A stretch of 50,225 nt of DNA from an uncultured Oscillospiraceae bacterium (GTDB taxonomy: Bacteria; Bacillota; Clostridia; Oscillospirales; Oscillospiraceae). The notes under the pieces are model-generated. The model had not been told where the DNA came from and did no database searches. It was given only the letters and a program-made list of their open reading frames with translations. The stretch is from contig CAKTTR010000003.1 in assembly GCA_934615645.1 (NCBI GenBank), positions 1 to 50,225 on the forward strand, given 5' to 3'. Shown here piece by piece: positions 8,430 through 16,058 of the stretch (its first letter is position 1; each line of letters begins with the position of its first letter). A program made the position numbers and the translations under genes.

Positions 8430-9496
8430 GCGTCGGCCTCCATGGCGCACGCCAGCAGCTGGTCGATCAGCTCCGTGCAGGCAATGCCGCTGGCCTCAAA
8501 CAGCTTCGGGTACATGGAGATCGACGTGAAGCCCGGGATCGTATTGATCTCATTGAAGACGACCGCATCCCCCTGGTAGGTGACAAAGAAATCCACCCGG
8601 CTCAGCCCCTGGCAGCCGATGGCCTGATAGACCCGCACCGCCGTCTCCCGGACCTGCTCGGCGGCCTCATCGCTGATGCGGGCAGGGATCAGAGTCCTGG
8701 ATTGCTCGGAGAGATATTTTGCGTCGTAGCTGTAAAACTCTGCACCGGCGTCGATCTCGCCGCAGACGGACGCCACCGGCGTATCATTGCCCAGCACAGC
8801 GACCTCGACCTCGTGGCCATCAATAAACTCCTCAACCAGCACCTTGCGGTCAAACCGCAGGGCCTCGACCAGCGCCGCCTGCAGCGCCGCCCGGTCCTTC
8901 GCCTTGGAGACGCCGACGGAAGAACCCGTCCCGGCGGGCTTGACAAATACGGGGTAGGCAAAGTGGGCCTCCAGCCGGTCCAGCAGCTCCTCCGGGTGAT
9001 GGGCAAAGGCGGCATCTGTCACCAGTTCCCAGCCCGCCTGGCGGACCCCGGCGCGGTCGGCCACCAGCTTGGTCATGCTCTTATCCATGGCGATGGCAGA
9101 AGCCGCCACGTGGGGCCCGACGTAGGCGATCCCCGCCAGCTGCAGCAGGCCCTGGACCGACCCATCCTCGCCGTTTTCCCCGTGGAGCACCGGGAAGACG
9201 ACGTCGATATGCTGGCGCACAACACTGTCGCCCTCAAAGATCAAAAGGCCCTGCCCCCGCACCGGCGAGATCGCCGCGGGGCGGTTATCCGGGTGATCCT
9301 GCCAGGTCTGGGCGGGCAGCTCGCGGTAATCCGTCCCGGCGTAATAGAGCCACTGCCCGGCCCGGGTGATGCCCACTGGCACGACATGATATTTTTCCCG
9401 GTCAATATTGTTCAAAATGCATTCTGCAGAGCGAAGCGATACCTCATGCTCCGGCGACATGCCGCCAAACAGGATGCAAACTGTCTGCTGCTTCAT
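8426..9496 (-). CDS. ddl: D-alanine--D-alanine ligase
   Basis: This 356-residue ATP-grasp enzyme joins two D-alanines for the peptidoglycan precursor. Visible motifs are the N-terminal LFGGMSPEHEVSLRS, the ATP-grasp loop KPAGTGSSVGVSKA, the omega-loop region AEFYSYDAKY and the metal/product site FNEINTIPGFTSISMYP. The tyrosines of the omega-loop motif favour D-Ala-D-Ala over D-lactate specificity. An AGGAG sequence supports the ATG at 9496. A promoter lies upstream, and the gene is coupled to DUF1934 by a four-base overlap. Confidence 0.95.
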   Translation of the reverse strand: MKQQTVCILFGGMSPEHEVSLRSAECILNNIDREKYHVVPVGITRAGQWLYYAGTDYRELPAQTWQDHPDNRPAAISPVRGQGLLIFEGDSVVRQHIDVVFPVLHGENGEDGSVQGLLQLAGIAYVGPHVAASAIAMDKSMTKLVADRAGVRQAGWELVTDAAFAHHPEELLDRLEAHFAYPVFVKPAGTGSSVGVSKAKDRAALQAALVEALRFDRKVLVEEFIDGHEVEVAVLGNDTPVASVCGEIDAGAEFYSYDAKYLSEQSRTLIPARISDEAAEQVRETAVRVYQAIGCQGLSRVDFFVTYQGDAVVFNEINTIPGFTSISMYPKLFEASGIACTELIDQLLACAMEADA

Positions 9497-9534
9497 AAAA
9501 AGCTCCTCTTTCCACGGAAAGTTTTATCTTCTCT

Positions 9535-9563
9535 ATCATATGCGATTTGCCCCGGGAAAACAA
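9535..9563 (-). promoter_or_regulatory. Probable promoter of ddl
   Basis: TTGTTT (9558-9563) and TATGAT (9535-9540) are 17 bp apart, about 40 bases upstream of the ddl start codon. Confidence 0.6.
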
Positions 9564-9615
9564 GATAAATTTTCACAGAATCGTTTTTTTAGTAGAATTT
9601 AGCGCCGGATTCGTG

Positions 9616-9621
9616 TATAAT
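9616..9621 (+). promoter_or_regulatory. Possible -10 element for the 9728 gene
   Basis: A perfect TATAAT lies about 107 bases before the start codon. No good -35 box is seen at 16-18 bp, so the call is weak. Confidence 0.35.
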
Positions 9622-9727
9622 ACAATAGTAGGCGAAACGAGATGCAAGGGCCGGGCATTTTGTTTCGTGATTGTTTTCCCTGCTGCCGCAAGGCCCGCTG
9701 GCAGCAATGCGAAAGGAGGCCAGTACA

Positions 9728-10147
9728 ATGCAGGTAAACCTTACGACGAAAGAATTCCGGCGGCTGCTGGACCTGGTCTATATTGGCAACTGGGTCCTCA
9801 ATTCCATCCGCGGCTCAGACCGCTTCTCGGATTATGATCAGGTCGAAAGCAAGCTGTTCGGCCTGTGCCGCGGCACCCCTTTGGATGAGCTGGCCGAGGT
9901 CTGGGACGGCAATGTGGTCCCCAGCCGCGCATTCAACGACGGCGGCATTCAAGAGGCCATTGTAAATTATGAGGACGCCGTCTTCTTCGACGTGCTGGCT
10001 GAGGAGCTGGCGCGCCGGGATATGGGCTACCCCCAGATCACCCGCGAGAATTACGACGACCTGGTCGGCCGGATGGAGGACTATCTGGAAGAGTTCGAAG
10101 CCCACGGCACAGATAACATCGTCGTCGAAGCCATTGACGCTTCTTAA
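9728..10147 (+). CDS. Conserved-looking acidic protein of unknown function
   Basis: This 139-residue soluble, acidic protein is not one I recognise. It is predicted mostly helical, with an N-terminal amphipathic region (TTKEFRRLLDLVYIGNWVLN) and a long acidic C-terminal helix (ENYDDLVGRMEDYLEEFE). There is no signal peptide, membrane helix or Cys/His cluster. The frame is open upstream, but ATG at 9728 has a textbook AAAGGAGG Shine-Dalgarno and is taken as the start. It stands alone between a divergent ddl operon and a convergent ACT-protein operon, with a hairpin terminator after it. Confidence 0.75.
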   Translation: MQVNLTTKEFRRLLDLVYIGNWVLNSIRGSDRFSDYDQVESKLFGLCRGTPLDELAEVWDGNVVPSRAFNDGGIQEAIVNYEDAVFFDVLAEELARRDMGYPQITRENYDDLVGRMEDYLEEFEAHGTDNIVVEAIDAS

Positions 10148-10161
10148 TCACCCTGAAAAAC

Positions 10162-10192
10162 AGCGCCCCGCCCCCGGCAGGGCGCTCTCTTT
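10162..10192 (+). terminator. Terminator after the 9728 gene
   Basis: A 7-bp GC stem (10162-10168 with 10180-10186) is followed by a short pyrimidine/T-rich stretch. Confidence 0.55.
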
Positions 10193-10204
10193 CTACGAAA
10201 AGCC

Positions 10205-10245
10205 AAAAACGACCGATGCATGGGCTCCATGCACCGATCGTTTTT
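10205..10245. terminator. Bidirectional terminator
   Basis: A 19-bp stem with two G-T wobbles (10205-10223 with 10227-10245) and a 3-base loop has A-run and T-run ends. It closes the minus-strand ACT operon and backs up the plus-strand terminator. Confidence 0.85.
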
Positions 10246-10265
10246 CTGTTTAAAGGATTGTAAGC

Positions 10266-10697
10266 TCAGAGCTTTGCAACATCCGCGTCTGTCAGGACGG
10301 GAATGCCGGCATCCTGCAGGACCTGCTCTGCCTGGGCGTTATCCTGCACCCGGAACACGACGTAAGCGTGGCCTTTATCGGCAGCGGTGAAGGCGTAGAG
10401 ATATTCCATATTGATCTCCTTGGCCGCCAGGACCTCCAGGACCCGGGCCAGGCCGCCCGGCTCGTCCGTCAGGGCGACGGCGATGACGTCCGTCACCTTC
10501 GCGATGGCCTCCGTCTCCCGCAGGAGCGCAGCGGCCCGCTCGGTGTCGTTCACGATCAGGCGCAGGATGCCGAAATCCTGCGTATCGGCGATGGACATCG
10601 CCCGCAGGTCGATCCCCTGCTTGGCCAGAAACGTCGTGATATCGGAGAGGGCGCCTTTTTTATTGTCCACAAAGACAGACAGCTGTTTGATTGCCAT
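10266..10697 (-). CDS. Tandem ACT-domain protein
   Basis: This 143-residue protein consists of two ACT domains (about 3-68 and 70-140) and no catalytic domain; the first begins KQLSVFVDNKKGALSDI and the second has DEPGGLARVLEVLAAKEI. ACT domains bind amino acids or related small molecules and regulate enzymes. Free-standing tandem ACT proteins are commonly found next to phenylacetate-CoA ligase genes, as here (33-base gap). A role as an amino-acid or aryl-acid sensor for the ligase is inference. It is the last gene of the T-box operon and is followed by a strong terminator. Confidence 0.88.
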   Translation of the reverse strand: MAIKQLSVFVDNKKGALSDITTFLAKQGIDLRAMSIADTQDFGILRLIVNDTERAAALLRETEAIAKVTDVIAVALTDEPGGLARVLEVLAAKEINMEYLYAFTAADKGHAYVVFRVQDNAQAEQVLQDAGIPVLTDADVAKL

Positions 10698-10729
10698 AAG
10701 TACTTCCTCCTTCGTTCTGCCGGAACGGC

Positions 10730-12043
10730 TCAGTCGTGCAGCTTGCGCTTGTCGATGACGCGCACTGCCTTGCCTTCGCTGCGGGTGATGGATTTCGGCG
10801 CCACCAGGTGGACCTTCGGGCCGATGCCCAGCATGGCGCGGATGGCAGCCTCCAGGGCCTTCTCCCGGGCGGCGTGGGCCTTGACGGTATCGTCAAACTG
10901 CTCAGGGGCCATCTCGACGTTGATATCCAGCGTGTCCGAGTTGTTGACCCGGTCTACCAGGATCTGATAGTTGGAGCTGTAGCCCTCCTTGAGCAGGACC
11001 GTCTCAATCTGGGACGGGAAGACGTTGACGCCGCGGATGATCATCATATCATCGCTGCGGCCCATGGGCTTGTGCATCCGGACGTGAGTCCGGCCACAGG
11101 TGCATTTTCCCCGGGTCAACATGCAGATATCCCGCGTACGGTAGCGGATGACGGGGAAGGCTTCTTTGTCCAGGCTCGTGAAGACCAGCTCGCCCTTGCT
11201 GCCCTCGGGCAGGACCTCGCCGGTGTCCGGGTCGATGATCTCGGCAATGAAATGGTCCTCATTGATGTGCATCCCCGCCTGGGCCTCGCACTCAAAGGCG
11301 ACGCCGGGTCCGCAGATCTCGGTCAGGCCGTAAATATCATAGGCCTTGATGCCCAGGGAGTTCTGGATATCCTGACGCATCTCCTCCGTCCAGGGCTCTG
11401 CGCCGAAGATACCGGCCTTGAGGTAGTTATCCTCCGGCTTATAGCCCTTTTCCTTCAGCGTCTCGCCGATATAGGCGGCGTAGGACGGGGTACAGCAGAG
11501 GATCGTCGATTTAAGATCCATCATAAACTGAATCTGCCGGTCGGTGCTGCCGGAGGACATCGGCAGGGTCAGACAGCCGACCTTATGGGAGCCGCCATTG
11601 AGCCCGGCACCGCCGGTGAACAGGCCATAGCCATAGGAGATGTGGACCACATCCTCCTTTGAGCCGCCCGCAGCGACAATGGCGCGGGCACAACACTCTT
11701 CCCACATATCAATATCATTCTGGGTATAATACGCAATGACGCGCTTGCCCGTCGTGCCGGAGGTGGACTGGATGCGCACGCAGTCGGACAGGGGGCGGGC
11801 CAGCATACCATAGGGGTACGTCTCCCGCAGGTCTGCCTTGGAGAGGAACGGCAGCTTGTGCAGATCCTCCACGCTGTGGATATCCTCCGGCTTGACCCCG
11901 GCTTTGTCCATCAAGTCCCGGTAGTAGGGCACATCGGCATAGACATGCTGCACCGCCTTAACCAGCTTTTCCGATTGCAGCGCCCGGATCTGCTCCTCCG
12001 GCATTGTTTCGATCTCAGGTTGATAATAGTGTTTTTCGCTCAT
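10730..12043 (-). CDS. paaK: Phenylacetate--CoA ligase family enzyme
   Basis: This 437-residue adenylate-forming enzyme has the P-loop-like motif IQSTSGTTGKR (91-101), the A5-type motif DIYGLTEICGPG and the hinge-region motif FPVIRYRTRDI. The family activates phenylacetate or related aryl acids to CoA thioesters using ATP. In amino-acid-fermenting anaerobes such ligases often accompany indolepyruvate:ferredoxin oxidoreductase and may act on products of Phe, Tyr or Trp breakdown; no such oxidoreductase is in this window. Upstream gap to the symporter is 28 bases. The family is certain; the true acid substrate is not known. Confidence 0.93.
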   Translation of the reverse strand: MSEKHYYQPEIETMPEEQIRALQSEKLVKAVQHVYADVPYYRDLMDKAGVKPEDIHSVEDLHKLPFLSKADLRETYPYGMLARPLSDCVRIQSTSGTTGKRVIAYYTQNDIDMWEECCARAIVAAGGSKEDVVHISYGYGLFTGGAGLNGGSHKVGCLTLPMSSGSTDRQIQFMMDLKSTILCCTPSYAAYIGETLKEKGYKPEDNYLKAGIFGAEPWTEEMRQDIQNSLGIKAYDIYGLTEICGPGVAFECEAQAGMHINEDHFIAEIIDPDTGEVLPEGSKGELVFTSLDKEAFPVIRYRTRDICMLTRGKCTCGRTHVRMHKPMGRSDDMMIIRGVNVFPSQIETVLLKEGYSSNYQILVDRVNNSDTLDINVEMAPEQFDDTVKAHAAREKALEAAIRAMLGIGPKVHLVAPKSITRSEGKAVRVIDKRKLHD

Positions 12044-12071
12044 AGGATTACCTCTTTATACTATTCTATCT

Positions 12072-13637
12072 TTACGCTTCCTCTAACGCCTGCTTTGCAG
12101 GAACGACGGTTTTTTTATTATAGCACGTAAACATGGTTTCTGCATCCTTTGGGCAGGATTTTTGTGTCAGCAAACTGACGATAGGTACCAGAATTAGGCC
12201 GCCAATCATAGCAAATACGCCAGAATACAGGGAATTGGCAAAGACAAAACCCAGGAAACCGCCGGAAATGCTGATCCAGCCGACAGATTTGCACAGCTGC
12301 ACGATCATCAGCCCAGCGCCGAAGATGAAGCACGCGGCGACAGACGCCCGGGTCGTCTTTTTCCAGTACAGGCCGTAGAGGAACGGCGCCAGGAAGGCCC
12401 CGGCCAGCGCGCCCCAGGAGACGCCCATCATCTGCGCGATAAAGACGACGTCCGACCAGATCGTATCCTTCAAGATCGCAATCACCGCGGACAGGGCGAT
12501 GAAGAACACCACCAGCAGCCGCATGACCAGGATCTTCCGCTTCTCGCTCATGCCGCCCTTCCGCAGGGGCGCGACGACGTCCAACGTCAGCGTCGAGGAG
12601 GAGGTCAGCACCAGAGACGACAGAGTGGACATGGAGGCCGCCAGCACCAGCACGATGACGATGGCAATGATGACCGGGGAGAGGGTGCTGAGCATCGTCG
12701 GGATAATGGCGTCAAAGCCCTTGGCCGTGACCTCATCCTGCGTCATAAACAGCCGCCCAAAGCCGCCCAGGAAGTAGCAGCCGCCTGCCACGATAATGGC
12801 AAAGAACGTGGAAATGATCGTGCCCTTTTTAATGGCGTTCTCATTTTTAATGGCATAGAATTTGCCGACCATCTGGGGCAGGCCCCAGGTGCCAAGGCTT
12901 GTCAGCATCACGACGAAGAACAAGAACACCGGGTTCGGCCCCAGGAAGGAGGTGTATTCCCAGCCGCCCTGGCTGCCCTCAGCCAGCGCCTGCATCGAGG
13001 CCATCAGGCCGCCGTTGGTGTGAAGCACCGCCGCGATGACCGCGCAGATGCCGCCCAGCATGATAAGGCCCTGGATAAAATCGTTGATGGCCGTGGCCAT
13101 ATAGCCGCCGAAGATGACATAAACACCCGTCAGCACTGCCATGACCAGGATGCAGACCCAGTAGGGGATCTCAAACGCGCTGTTGAACAGGCTGGACAGG
13201 CCATTATACAGCGAGGCCGTGTACGGAATCAGGAAGACAAAGACAATGGCTGAGGCCGCGACTTTGAGCTTCTCCGAGCCATAGCGCTTGCCGAAGAAAT
13301 CCGGCATCGTCTTGGAGTCCAGCGCCTGGGTCATGATGCGGGTCCGGCGGCCCAGAACGCTCCAGGCGAGCAGGGAGCCGATAAAGGCGTTGCCCAGGCC
13401 GATCCAGGTGGACGATACGCCGAAATTCCAGCCAAACTGCCCGGCATAGCCGACGAAGATGACGGCGGAGAAATACGATGTGCCATAGGCAAAGGCTGTC
13501 AGCCACGGGCCGACGGAGCGGCCGCCCAGAACAAAGCCATCGACATTCGACGTGTGCTTCCGGCAATAGACGCCGACACCGATCATTAGGGCAAAGAAGC
13601 AGACCAGCAGCGTCACGGTTAAAATTTTCGCAGTCAT
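12072..13637 (-). CDS. Sodium:solute symporter (SSS family)
   Basis: This 521-residue protein has about 13 membrane helices and SSS-family signatures such as DGFVLGGRSVGPWLTAFAYG near the N-terminus and GGYMATAINDFIQG in the middle. It should use the sodium gradient to import a small solute. Its place between an acyl-CoA ligase and a phenylacetate-CoA ligase suggests that the solute is a carboxylic acid, perhaps an aryl acid, or an amino acid; the sequence alone does not decide. The start at 13637 has a GAGGA sequence upstream, and intergenic gaps are about 30 bases on both sides, consistent with one transcript. Confidence 0.92.
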   Translation of the reverse strand: MTAKILTVTLLVCFFALMIGVGVYCRKHTSNVDGFVLGGRSVGPWLTAFAYGTSYFSAVIFVGYAGQFGWNFGVSSTWIGLGNAFIGSLLAWSVLGRRTRIMTQALDSKTMPDFFGKRYGSEKLKVAASAIVFVFLIPYTASLYNGLSSLFNSAFEIPYWVCILVMAVLTGVYVIFGGYMATAINDFIQGLIMLGGICAVIAAVLHTNGGLMASMQALAEGSQGGWEYTSFLGPNPVFLFFVVMLTSLGTWGLPQMVGKFYAIKNENAIKKGTIISTFFAIIVAGGCYFLGGFGRLFMTQDEVTAKGFDAIIPTMLSTLSPVIIAIVIVLVLAASMSTLSSLVLTSSSTLTLDVVAPLRKGGMSEKRKILVMRLLVVFFIALSAVIAILKDTIWSDVVFIAQMMGVSWGALAGAFLAPFLYGLYWKKTTRASVAACFIFGAGLMIVQLCKSVGWISISGGFLGFVFANSLYSGVFAMIGGLILVPIVSLLTQKSCPKDAETMFTCYNKKTVVPAKQALEEA

Positions 13638-13667
13638 AGGGGTTCCTCACTTTTCTCTCTTATGGGG

Positions 13668-15308
13668 TCAATGGGTCGTCTCTGTTTCAACCAGCCGCGC
13701 GCCGCAATAGCGCTCCCGCAGCTTGGGTTTTTCGATCTTGCCCGTCGGGTTCCGGGGAACGGTCGTAAAGATGATCTTCCGCGGGCGCTTGTAGCGGGGC
13801 AGCTCCAGGCAGAATTGATTGATCTCGTCCTCCGTGCAGGTGACGCCCTCTTTCAATTCAATGATCGCCGCCGCGATCTCGCCCTGCCGCTTATCCGGCA
13901 GGCCGATGACGGCGACATCCTTGATCTTGTCATAAGCCCGCAGGAAGTTTTCGATCTGCACCGGGTAGAGGTTTTCACCGCCGCTGATGATGACGTCCTT
14001 CTTTCGGTCGACAAGATAGAGGAAGCCGTCCTCATCCTCCCGGGCCATATCGCCAGTCAGCAGCCAGTCGCCCTTGAGGATCTCTTCCGTCGCGGCGGGG
14101 TTTTTATAGTAGCAGCGCATGACGCCCGGACCCTTGACAGCCAGCTCACCGACCTCGCCCTGGGGCACCGGCTGGCAGTGGTCATCAACGATCTTCGTCT
14201 CCCACAGGTAGCCCGCCTTGCCGATGGCGCCGACTTTGTCGATATTCTCTACACCCAGGTGGACACAGCCGGGTCCGATGGACTCGGACAGGCCGTAGTT
14301 CGTATCATACTCATGATGCGGGAAGACTTTTTTCCACCGGCGGATCAGGCTCGGCGGGACCGGCTGCGCGCCGATGTGCATCAGCCGCCACTGGTCCAGA
14401 TGATACTCTTCCAGCTTCAGATCGCCCCGGTCGATGGAATCCAGAATATCCTGGACCCACGGCACCAGCAGCCAGACGATCGTCGCCCGCTCGTCGGAGA
14501 CAGTCTGGAAGATCCACTCCGGCTTGACGCCCCGGAGGAGCACCGCCTTGCTGCCGGAGATCAGGCTGCCAAACCAGTGCATCTTCGCGCCGGTATGGTA
14601 CAGCGGCGGGATACAGAGGAAGACATCGTCCCGGGTCTGGTGATGGTGATGCTGCTCGGTTATGCAGGAGCTGACCAGCGCCTTATGCCGGTGCAGGATC
14701 GCCTTGGGGAAGCCCGTCGTGCCGGAAGAGAAGTAAATGGCCGCATCATCCTCGTCCCGCAGCTCGACCGGTGGAACCGTCGTGCTGCAGTAATAGGTCA
14801 TCTGGGCGTAATTGTCAGCGTAGTCCGGCGTCTGGGCCTGGTCACCGACGAAGAAGTAGTTGTCGACCTTCAGATTGGCCCGGACCTGGTTCAGCCGGTC
14901 GATAAACTCCGGGCCGAATACCAGCATCCGCACATCCGCCAGGTCCAGGCAGTATTCGATCTCGTCACCGGTGTAGCGGAAATTCATCGGCACCGCCAGC
15001 GCGCCCGTCTTCAAAATGCCGAAATAGATCGGCAGCCAGTCGATGCAGTTCATCAGCAGAATCGCGACCTTATCGCCCCGGCGGATGCCCCGGGTAAACA
15101 ACAGATTGGCAAACCGGTTGGCCGCCACATCAAACTGCTTCCAGGTGATCTCCCGGCGGTAGCGTTCTTTGTTGGCCGCGGTCTCGATCAGGTTATACTC
15201 CCGCCAGGTCAGATTCGTCGCCGGTTGGTTGGCCGGGTTGACCTCCACCAGGGCAACATCATTGGGATAGATGCGGGCGTTTCGCTCCAAAAAATCAGTA
15301 ATGGGCAT
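13668..15308 (-). CDS. AMP-dependent acyl-CoA synthetase/ligase
   Basis: This 546-residue ANL-family enzyme has the adenylation P-loop YFSSGTTGFPK (192-202), the DTNYGLSESIGPG core and the C-terminal hinge DRKKDVIISGGENLYP. It should activate a carboxylic acid via an acyl-AMP and join it to CoA. The frame continues upstream through the T-box terminator. Two close ATGs exist; 15308 is chosen because AAGGAG lies 10 bases upstream of it but only one base from the ATG at 15317. It is the first gene after the T-box, so its expression should respond to tRNA charging. The substrate is unknown; neighbours point to an aromatic or branched acid. Confidence 0.92.
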   Translation of the reverse strand: MPITDFLERNARIYPNDVALVEVNPANQPATNLTWREYNLIETAANKERYRREITWKQFDVAANRFANLLFTRGIRRGDKVAILLMNCIDWLPIYFGILKTGALAVPMNFRYTGDEIEYCLDLADVRMLVFGPEFIDRLNQVRANLKVDNYFFVGDQAQTPDYADNYAQMTYYCSTTVPPVELRDEDDAAIYFSSGTTGFPKAILHRHKALVSSCITEQHHHHQTRDDVFLCIPPLYHTGAKMHWFGSLISGSKAVLLRGVKPEWIFQTVSDERATIVWLLVPWVQDILDSIDRGDLKLEEYHLDQWRLMHIGAQPVPPSLIRRWKKVFPHHEYDTNYGLSESIGPGCVHLGVENIDKVGAIGKAGYLWETKIVDDHCQPVPQGEVGELAVKGPGVMRCYYKNPAATEEILKGDWLLTGDMAREDEDGFLYLVDRKKDVIISGGENLYPVQIENFLRAYDKIKDVAVIGLPDKRQGEIAAAIIELKEGVTCTEDEINQFCLELPRYKRPRKIIFTTVPRNPTGKIEKPKLRERYCGARLVETETTH

Positions 15309-15397
15309 ATGGAACATTCTCCTTCTTTCTTTTTCGCTGCCCCAGGCAGCGGACAAATGCAGTAATTCAGCCTCCCCCGCGAATCCGCCGGGCATAC

Positions 15398-15718
15398 AAA
15401 AAACGCCCGCCGTGCCACAAGCACAGAGGGCGTCAAAAAAACGCGGTACCACCTCAGTTTACAGCGCCCTTACAGGCGCCGCCTCAACGGGCACAGACAT
15501 GCCCTGCTGGAATAACGGCCAGCAGCCGACGCAGCCTTGGCAGCCCGCAGCACGGGCCTGTGTTCAGTGCGCAACTCACAGAGGGTATTCCTCCTGCCCA
15601 GCCATCCGCCTTGCACCACCCGGCGGCTCTCTGCACAGCTTTTGGGACAGGACTACTTGTCTCCGGTCATCGTCTTTCTTTTTTAATTTAAATGGCTAAA
15701 TTATCAAGGGAAATTATA
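15398..15718 (-). ncRNA. T-box riboswitch leader, probable Tyr (UAC) specifier
   Basis: On the minus strand the leader shows the near-invariant T-box GAGGTGGTACCGCG (15442-15455), followed by the intrinsic terminator (15398-15434, stem GACGCCC/GGGCGTT and then a T-run). GAGG of the T-box can pair with CCTC (15426-15429), giving the antiterminator. Stem I elements are visible: GACCGGAGACAAGTAG with the AGTA box, a GGTGGTGCAAG distal-loop region, and GGAATACCCTC followed by GAGTTGC and CTGAA. In this specifier stretch TAC (15585-15587, Tyr) fits best by its spacing to the conserved GAG; ACC or ATA are less likely alternatives. Uncharged tRNA should switch on the four-gene operon downstream. Transcription start is inferred from the promoter. 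Confidence 0.92.
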
Positions 15719-15724
15719 CTATAT

Positions 15725-15753
15725 TTGATACCACACATTTTCCCATTTGTCAA
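15725..15753 (-). promoter_or_regulatory. Promoter of the T-box operon
   Basis: A perfect TTGACA (15748-15753) lies 17 bp from TATCAA (15725-15730), which puts transcription start just before the T-box stem I. A second TATAAT at 15713-15718 has no matching -35 box. Confidence 0.75.
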
Positions 15754-15948
15754 TTCCTTTTTTGCGCCATCCCCAATTTTTTCACGCTGCCGTCCAACTC
15801 CCCGGAATGCCTAGGAGCGGCCACTGTCGCCATCTCTTTTTATTGTGCACTTTTTTTCCGGCCAGCACTGGCTCCGCTGTGTTTTTGCCTGGGCAATGGG
15901 CTATTTCTTGTCGGAATCCACAAAAAAATTTTTTGGTCACGATTTCTC

Positions 15949-15977
15949 TTGCCAAATGGCTGCATTTTTTGTATACT
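15949..15977 (+). promoter_or_regulatory. Promoter of nrdD
   Basis: TTGCCA (15949-15954) and TATACT (15972-15977) are 17 bp apart. The 170 bases between this promoter and the divergent T-box promoter show no further feature. Confidence 0.7.
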
Positions 15978-15986
15978 ACAAGCCGT

Positions 15987-16035
15987 ACACAACATTTAGT
16001 GGTGTCACGCCACATTTTCATACTATATTTAGCTT
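15987..16035 (+). promoter_or_regulatory. Candidate tandem NrdR boxes
   Basis: Two 16-base sites resemble the known NrdR consensus acaCwAtATaTwGtgt: 15987-16002 (core CAACATTTAG) and 16020-16035 (core CTATATTTAG, 9 of 10 core positions). They lie just downstream of the nrdD promoter, where bound repressor would block transcription. The gap between boxes is 17 bp, slightly more than the usual 15-16. Confidence 0.5.
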
Positions 16036-16058
16036 TTGAAGAGGGAGAATGCGCAATC

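Noticed and set aside
13662..15365. Long open frame on the plus strand opposite the acyl-CoA ligase
   Set aside because: It is the antisense shadow of a GC-rich gene; the minus-strand protein has clear family motifs and a ribosome site, while the plus frame has none.
15713..15718. Perfect TATAAT as the -10 box of the T-box operon
   Set aside because: No -35 box fits at 16-18 bp, while TTGACA pairs with TATCAA at exactly 17 bp.
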